A stretch of 64,000 nt of DNA. Source: Comamonadaceae bacterium G21597-S1. Its GTDB lineage: Bacteria; Pseudomonadota; Gammaproteobacteria; Burkholderiales; Burkholderiaceae_C. The first letter of the stretch is position 1. Every line of letters starts with the position of its first letter. The stretch is from contig JAPWHR010000012.1 of NCBI GenBank assembly GCA_027214345.1, positions 1 to 64,000 on the forward strand. Reading direction: 5' to 3'. The position numbers were made by a program, and so were the translations under genes. The notes below the pieces were generated by a model that worked only from the letters and a program-made list of their open reading frames with translations, was not told the DNA's origin and did no database searches. Shown here in pieces: positions 59,857 to 64,000 of the stretch.

Positions 59857-61316
59857 GTCAGCAACACGGGTTGTACTTCCTCGTCCAGTGGCCAGATCGG
59901 GCGCTGGACGCGGGTATAGGGTACCTGCCTGTGGTCGCGCGGAATCGGGCCGCCCGCGTCGCAGTACAACACGCGGCTCGCAAACGGCGCAAATGCGGCG
60001 TGGAAATGGTTGGTCGACTTGACCACCACCATCTTCTTGCCCTTGATCTCGACTCCCATGCCGGTGAGCAGGTCGCTGCCCAGTGCCTGGGTGCGCTTGG
60101 TGATCAGCACCACCGATATGCCGTCGAACTCGATCGCCGCGCAGTCGCCCAATGGCACCTTGGCGTCGACGAAGGTCTGCGTCGCATCGCGCTGGAGCCG
60201 CGTGACTTTCACCAGCGCGTCGATCGGTTGTCCCGACGTGGGTGCGGTCTTGCCGCCGAATCGCAGTCGCAGGTTGCCGCCGACACCGGCCATGAAACAC
60301 ATGCGCACCGCGATCGGGTCCCAGATCGGCGCCACGGCCACGTTGGTGATCTTGCGCTCGATCAACCGGCGCAGGATCATCGTGGAGTCGCCGGGCGCGC
60401 CGCCGCCCGGGTTGTCGGACGGATCGGCCACGACGACGGTGCCGCTGTCCTGCAGCGCGAGATCGATCGCGCCGTCGGGTGTCTGGTAGGGCGGCTGGGT
60501 CTTGCCGCGCATACCGAAGAACTCGTCGGCAAGCGCGCGCGCCAGCGCGTCGCCATCGGCGCGGCGGTCGTCGGTGACCACCAGCACCCGCGCACCCATC
60601 TCGGGCACGTCGGCGTAGGGGAAACAATGGGCCAGCGAGATCGACAACACGCCGTTCTTGCCTTCGAGCGCGCTGATCCGGTCGACGAAGCCGCGCATCG
60701 GCTCCATCGTGGTCGGGAAGCTGCCGATCATGCGGCAATCGACCAGCGACATGACGGGCTTGATCTCGCCGCGCGCCGCGCGCAGCGTGAGATCGACCAC
60801 CTCTTCGCCGCGGGCGACGAAGTCGGTATGCGGAAACTCCTTGAAGCAGATGATCAGCGTGGCGTTGGCGACCCGCTTGCGCGTCATGTGGCAATGCGGA
60901 TCGAGTTCGACGCCGATGGGCACCGCCGGGCCGACGATGCCGCGTACCTGCTCGATCAGGTCGCCCTCGCAGTCGTCGTAACCGTCGGCCACCATGGCGC
61001 CGTGCAGGCCGAGCACCACGGCGTCGAGCGGCATCGCGGCGCGCAGCTGTGCGAGCACCTCGTCGCGCAGCGTCTCGTAGGCCTCGCGCGACACGAGTCC
61101 CGCCGGTTCGGCGAACGAGCACGAGCCCTCCACCAGCGTCCAGCCTTCGGCCTTGGCGCGGCGGCGCGCGACCCACAGCGGCGCGGTGCACAGCTTGGGG
61201 TCGTCGGGATGTTCGCCCGGCGGCGCATAGAAGGACTCGTGGAAGCTCTCGAGCGCGGTGGGAATAGGCGCGAAGGTATTGGTTTCGGTGCCGATGGAAG
61301 CTGCAAACATACGCAT
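59853..61316 (-). CDS. M81-family (MlrC-like) metallopeptidase
   Basis: A 487-residue cytoplasmic metal hydrolase of the M81/MlrC group: an N-terminal DUF1485 domain (about 1-295) and a C-terminal MlrC domain (about 300-480). LGLHGAMVADGYDDCEG and GVELDPHCHMT (Asp and His metal ligands) are the family signatures. MlrC of sphingomonads cleaves linearised microcystin, but most homologues, as here, are in non-microcystin degraders and act on unknown peptide-like compounds. GAGGAG sets the start. It is the first gene of the leftward cluster and is divergent from the isomerase at 61539. Confidence 0.88.
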   Translation of the reverse strand: MRMFAASIGTETNTFAPIPTALESFHESFYAPPGEHPDDPKLCTAPLWVARRRAKAEGWTLVEGSCSFAEPAGLVSREAYETLRDEVLAQLRAAMPLDAVVLGLHGAMVADGYDDCEGDLIEQVRGIVGPAVPIGVELDPHCHMTRKRVANATLIICFKEFPHTDFVARGEEVVDLTLRAARGEIKPVMSLVDCRMIGSFPTTMEPMRGFVDRISALEGKNGVLSISLAHCFPYADVPEMGARVLVVTDDRRADGDALARALADEFFGMRGKTQPPYQTPDGAIDLALQDSGTVVVADPSDNPGGGAPGDSTMILRRLIERKITNVAVAPIWDPIAVRMCFMAGVGGNLRLRFGGKTAPTSGQPIDALVKVTRLQRDATQTFVDAKVPLGDCAAIEFDGISVVLITKRTQALGSDLLTGMGVEIKGKKMVVVKSTNHFHAAFAPFASRVLYCDAGGPIPRDHRQVPYTRVQRPIWPLDEEVQPVLLT

Positions 61317-61538
61317 GGGTGGGTCTCCTCGTGGTCAGGCCAGACGCCGGAAGTTCCATTCTGGCCCAAGTGCGCGGACGGCGGCGGGTGTTGCCGCGTG
61401 CCCCGGCGGCAGGAAGTGATTGACGGCGCCGGCGCTGCCATGCATACTGCCGCCCGCCGCGTTGCGCGTGTGCCGCGATGCGGGCCGGCGGAACGATGCC
61501 AGCGCTTGGACGCATGCTTGTGCGAACATCGGTTGATC

Positions 61539-62174
61539 ATGCCGGCGCCCATCGATTATTTCTATTCCACCCGATCCATCTATGCCTACTTCGGAGCGCA
61601 GCGCATCATCGCGCTGGCCCGTCGCGCCGGCCGCCAGCTCAACCACAAGCCGATCGACCTGTCGCGCGTGATTCCGGCCAGCGGCAGCCTGCCGTTCGCG
61701 CAGCGCTCGCAGCGCCACCTGGAGCACTTCTTCGGCCGCGAGATCGCGTTGTGGAGCGAATACCTGGACATTCCGGCGCTGGTCGATCCGGTGCACCATT
61801 ACGGCGACCGGGCCTTGCCGTCGGGCTTCGTCATTGCGGCCCGGCAGCAAGGCGCCGACGTCGATGCCCTGCACCTGGCCATCCTGACCGCGTTGTGGCG
61901 CGATGACCGCGACGTCGGCGATGTCGAGGTGTTGTCGCAGATCGCGCGGGAAGCCGGCCTGGATCCACTACCGCTGCGCGAGGCGGCGCTCGGCGAGGCC
62001 GTGCAGGCGGAGTTCACCCGCAACACCGAGGAGGCGGTCGCGCGCGGTGTTTTCGGCTCGCCGACCTATTTCGTCGACGACGAGATGTTTTACGGACAGG
62101 ACCGCCTGATGATGGTCGAGCGCGCCTTGCGCCAACCGTTCCGTCGGCCGGCGGCGCAGGAGCCCGCGCGATGA
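61539..62174 (+). CDS. DsbA-family 2-hydroxychromene-2-carboxylate isomerase-like protein
   Basis: A 211-residue thioredoxin-fold (kappa-GST-like) protein. The N-terminus IDYFYSTRSIYAYFGAQRI has the Arg-Ser pair of the HCCA isomerase active site in place of a CxxC. ARGVFGSPTYFVDDEMFYGQD is the conserved C-terminal region. Such enzymes use glutathione to isomerise aromatic intermediates. ATG 61539 gives the family N-terminus. It overlaps the acyl-CoA dehydrogenase by 4 nt, so it belongs to a CoA-dependent degradation operon. Confidence 0.88.
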   Translation: MPAPIDYFYSTRSIYAYFGAQRIIALARRAGRQLNHKPIDLSRVIPASGSLPFAQRSQRHLEHFFGREIALWSEYLDIPALVDPVHHYGDRALPSGFVIAARQQGADVDALHLAILTALWRDDRDVGDVEVLSQIAREAGLDPLPLREAALGEAVQAEFTRNTEEAVARGVFGSPTYFVDDEMFYGQDRLMMVERALRQPFRRPAAQEPAR

Positions 62175-63349
62175 ATCCGGTGCCGCGATCCACCGACCAC
62201 CACCATGCCTTCACCGAGTTGCGCGATGGTGTGCGTGCGGTGGTGTCGCGGTTCGATGCGCGTTACTGGCAGCAGATGGACGAGGCGCGAAGCTTTCCGC
62301 AGGCCTTTGTCGAGGCCTTGACCCACGCCGGCTGGTTGTCGGCGCTGATTCCCGAGCAATATGGCGGCTCCGGCCTGTCGCTGACCGAGGCCAGCGTGGT
62401 GATGGAGGAGATCAACCGCGCCGGCGGCAACTCGGGCGCCTGCCATGGCCAGATGTACGTGATGGGTTGTGTCGTGCGGCATGGGTCGGAGCGGCAGAAG
62501 CGGGACCTGCTGCCGCGTATCGCGCGCGGCGAGATCCGCATGCAGTCCATGGCCGTGACCGAACCCGGCACCGGCAGCGATACGACCCGGCTCAAGACCA
62601 TGGCGGTGCGCAGGGGCGACCGTTACGTCGTGACCGGCCAGAAGGTCTGGACCTCGCGGCTGCAGCATTCCGACTACATGCTGCTGCTGGCACGCACGAC
62701 GCCGCTGTCCGAGGTCCGCAAGAAAAGCGAAGGCCTGTCGGTGTTCCTGGTCGACGTGCGTGGCGAGATCGGCAAGACCATCACGGTGCGGCCGATCCGC
62801 AACATGGTCAACCACGAGACCAACGAGATCTTCATCGACGGCCTGGAGATACCGGTCGAGAACCGGATCGGTGAAGAAGGGCGGGGCCTGAAATACATTC
62901 TGGACGGCCTGAACGCCGAGCGTATCCTGATCGCCGCTGAGTGTGTCGGCGACGGCTACTGGTTCCTCGACCGGGCAACGGCTTATGCGAGGGACCGGGT
63001 CGTGTTCGAACGCCCGATCGGCCGCAACCAGGGCGTGCAGTTCCCGATCGCCCGCGCCTACGTCAACGTCGAGGCCGCCAGCCTGATGCGGTACAACGCC
63101 GCCAGTGTGTTCGATGCCGGGCACGACTGTGGCGCCCAGGCCAACATGGCCAAGTTGCTGGCGGCGGATGCCTCCTGGGAGGCGGCCAACGTCTGTCTGC
63201 AGACACATGGCGGATTCGGCTTTGCCGCCGAATACGACATCGAGCGCAAGTTTCGCGAGACCCGGCTCTACCAGGTCGCGCCGATCTCGACCAATCTGAT
63301 CCTGTCGCATCTCGGCGAGCATGTGCTGGATCTGCCGCGTTCCTACTGA
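62171..63349 (+). CDS. Acyl-CoA dehydrogenase
   Basis: A 392-residue flavoenzyme of the acyl-CoA dehydrogenase family, with helical N-domain (about 1-125), beta middle domain (about 126-235; MAVTEPGTGSDTTRLKTMAVR) and helical C-domain with LYQVAPISTNLIL near the end. The catalytic Glu position of the short-chain group cannot be assigned with certainty. The family oxidises acyl-CoA to 2-enoyl-CoA, passing electrons to ETF. It overlaps the isomerase by 4 nt and is 14 nt before the dehydratase-like gene. Confidence 0.9.
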   Translation: MNPVPRSTDHHHAFTELRDGVRAVVSRFDARYWQQMDEARSFPQAFVEALTHAGWLSALIPEQYGGSGLSLTEASVVMEEINRAGGNSGACHGQMYVMGCVVRHGSERQKRDLLPRIARGEIRMQSMAVTEPGTGSDTTRLKTMAVRRGDRYVVTGQKVWTSRLQHSDYMLLLARTTPLSEVRKKSEGLSVFLVDVRGEIGKTITVRPIRNMVNHETNEIFIDGLEIPVENRIGEEGRGLKYILDGLNAERILIAAECVGDGYWFLDRATAYARDRVVFERPIGRNQGVQFPIARAYVNVEAASLMRYNAASVFDAGHDCGAQANMAKLLAADASWEAANVCLQTHGGFGFAAEYDIERKFRETRLYQVAPISTNLILSHLGEHVLDLPRSY

Positions 63350-63363
63350 CCGCCGGCCTTGCC

Positions 63364-64000
63364 ATGCCATCCGATATCGCGCAACTGGAGCAATGGGTCG
63401 GGCGCAGCGAGTCGGTGGTCGACGTCATCGACCCGGTCCGGGTGCGCCAGTTGGCGGCCACGCTGAACGACACCATGCGACTGGAGTCGCCCGCCGCGGC
63501 GGCCTTGCCGGCCGGCTGGCACTGGGGCTGGTTCAACCCCCTGGCGCCGCAGTCCGGGCTCGGTGACGACGGCCACCCGCGACGCGGGGACTTCCTGCCG
63601 CCGGTCCGCCTGCCGCGCAGGATGTGGGCCGGCAGCCGACTGAACTGGAGCCGCGTGTTCACGGTCGGATCGACCGTGACGCGCGACTCGCGGATTCTCA
63701 CGGTCCAGGCCAAGTCCGGACGCGGCGGCGACATGGTCTTCGTGACCGTCGGCCACCGGTACCACGATCGCGACGGCCCGTTGTTGGACGAGGAACACGA
63801 CATCGTGTACCGCGAGGCCGCGTCGGAGCGGGAGAAGTCGGCGCTGTCGGATTTGGCCGCGCGCGTGCGCGCTGGCGAGCACGGGTTCGAACGCGCCGGT
63901 GCGCGCCAACAGGCCATCCACGCCGACAGCGTCATGTTGTTCCGGTATTCGGCGGCGACGTTCAACGGTCATCGCATCCACTACGACATCGACTATTGCC
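63364..64000 (+). CDS. Acyl-thioester dehydratase (HTD2/mesaconyl-CoA hydratase-like), partial
   Basis: An open frame from ATG 63364 runs to the window edge (212 residues so far, no stop). It has the FAS1-like/hot-dog dehydratase N-domain and reaches FRYSAATFNGHRIHYDIDY, the hallmark of mesaconyl-C4-CoA hydratase/HTD2-type enzymes, whose His is catalytic. It would hydrate or dehydrate a CoA thioester next to the acyl-CoA dehydrogenase. The remainder, about 60-80 residues, lies outside. Start is 14 nt after the dehydrogenase stop. Confidence 0.85.
   Translation, partial: MPSDIAQLEQWVGRSESVVDVIDPVRVRQLAATLNDTMRLESPAAAALPAGWHWGWFNPLAPQSGLGDDGHPRRGDFLPPVRLPRRMWAGSRLNWSRVFTVGSTVTRDSRILTVQAKSGRGGDMVFVTVGHRYHDRDGPLLDEEHDIVYREAASEREKSALSDLAARVRAGEHGFERAGARQQAIHADSVMLFRYSAATFNGHRIHYDIDYC

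Noticed and set aside
59853-61316. Microcystin degradation as the role of the M81 protein
   Set aside because: No MlrA, MlrB or MlrD partner is present and the family is far wider than microcystin degradation.

Overview
This is a gene-dense, high-GC stretch (mostly about two-thirds G+C) of a heterotrophic proteobacterial chromosome. Orphan and operonic Bug-type solute-binding proteins with a tripartite tricarboxylate transporter (TTT), many LysR/TetR/GntR regulators next to small catabolic operons, and a YeeE/YedE transporter beside a Soe-type molybdoenzyme point to the Betaproteobacteria, probably Burkholderiales. I saw no rRNA, tRNA, CRISPR array, phage gene or intact insertion sequence. 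The placement is inference from gene content.

Layout. 1-305: nothing assignable. 306-13963: short, mostly convergent or divergent housekeeping and accessory genes (ZIP transporter, glutathione transferases, WYL regulator, SWIB-domain protein, a BASS transporter overlapping an N-acyl-D-amino-acid deacylase, an AhpD-like/PNPOx pair opposite a LysR regulator, a BNR propeller plus MoaD-like pair, a BamE-like lipoprotein, DinB and a dicarboxylate/amino-acid symporter). 13991-18394: Ca/Na antiporter, then a TetR - Bug - amidase operon read leftward, with a perfect TetR-type palindrome just upstream. 18551-27060: a rightward catabolic operon made of an uncharacterised TIM-barrel-like protein, a FadR-type GntR regulator, an SMP-30 lactonase, a complete TTT system (Bug, TctB, TctA) and a cytoplasmic-looking arylsulfatase. 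27122-34511: aminotransferase, DMT exporter, CinA-like protein, a DUF3703 / FixH-like / dihaem peroxidase operon, AraC regulator and a YeeE/YedE sulfur transporter. 34638-41060: glutathione transferase and a probable sulfite dehydrogenase SoeABC with a divergent LysR regulator. 41098-46822: diguanylate cyclase, N-carbamoyl-D-amino-acid hydrolase, a pair of coupled small genes, a LysR regulator opposite a 62-residue protein, and a broken TetR gene opposite a DUF1772 gene.

46893-61316 is the most interesting region: about 14.4 kb of genes all on the minus strand. In transcription order they are an M81 (MlrC-like) metallopeptidase, a structured 166-bp tandem repeat, a RidA protein, a SelA-like PLP enzyme, a complete Dpp/Opp-type ABC importer, a second SelA-like PLP enzyme, a TIM-barrel amidohydrolase, an aspartoacylase-type deacylase, a second RidA and a DMT transporter. 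I read it as an uncharacterised import-and-degradation system for an acylated or peptide-like amino compound. Hydrolases would release an amino acid derivative, SelA-like lyases would eliminate or deaminate it, and RidA proteins would clear reactive enamines or imines. The substrate is not known from the sequence.

61539-64000 begins a rightward acyl-CoA operon (DsbA-fold isomerase, acyl-CoA dehydrogenase, and a thioester dehydratase cut off by the window edge). Two themes recur: hydrolases for D- or acylated amino compounds (4215, 43136, 48357, 49464, 59853) and sulfur chemistry (arylsulfatase, YeeE/YedE, SoeABC).
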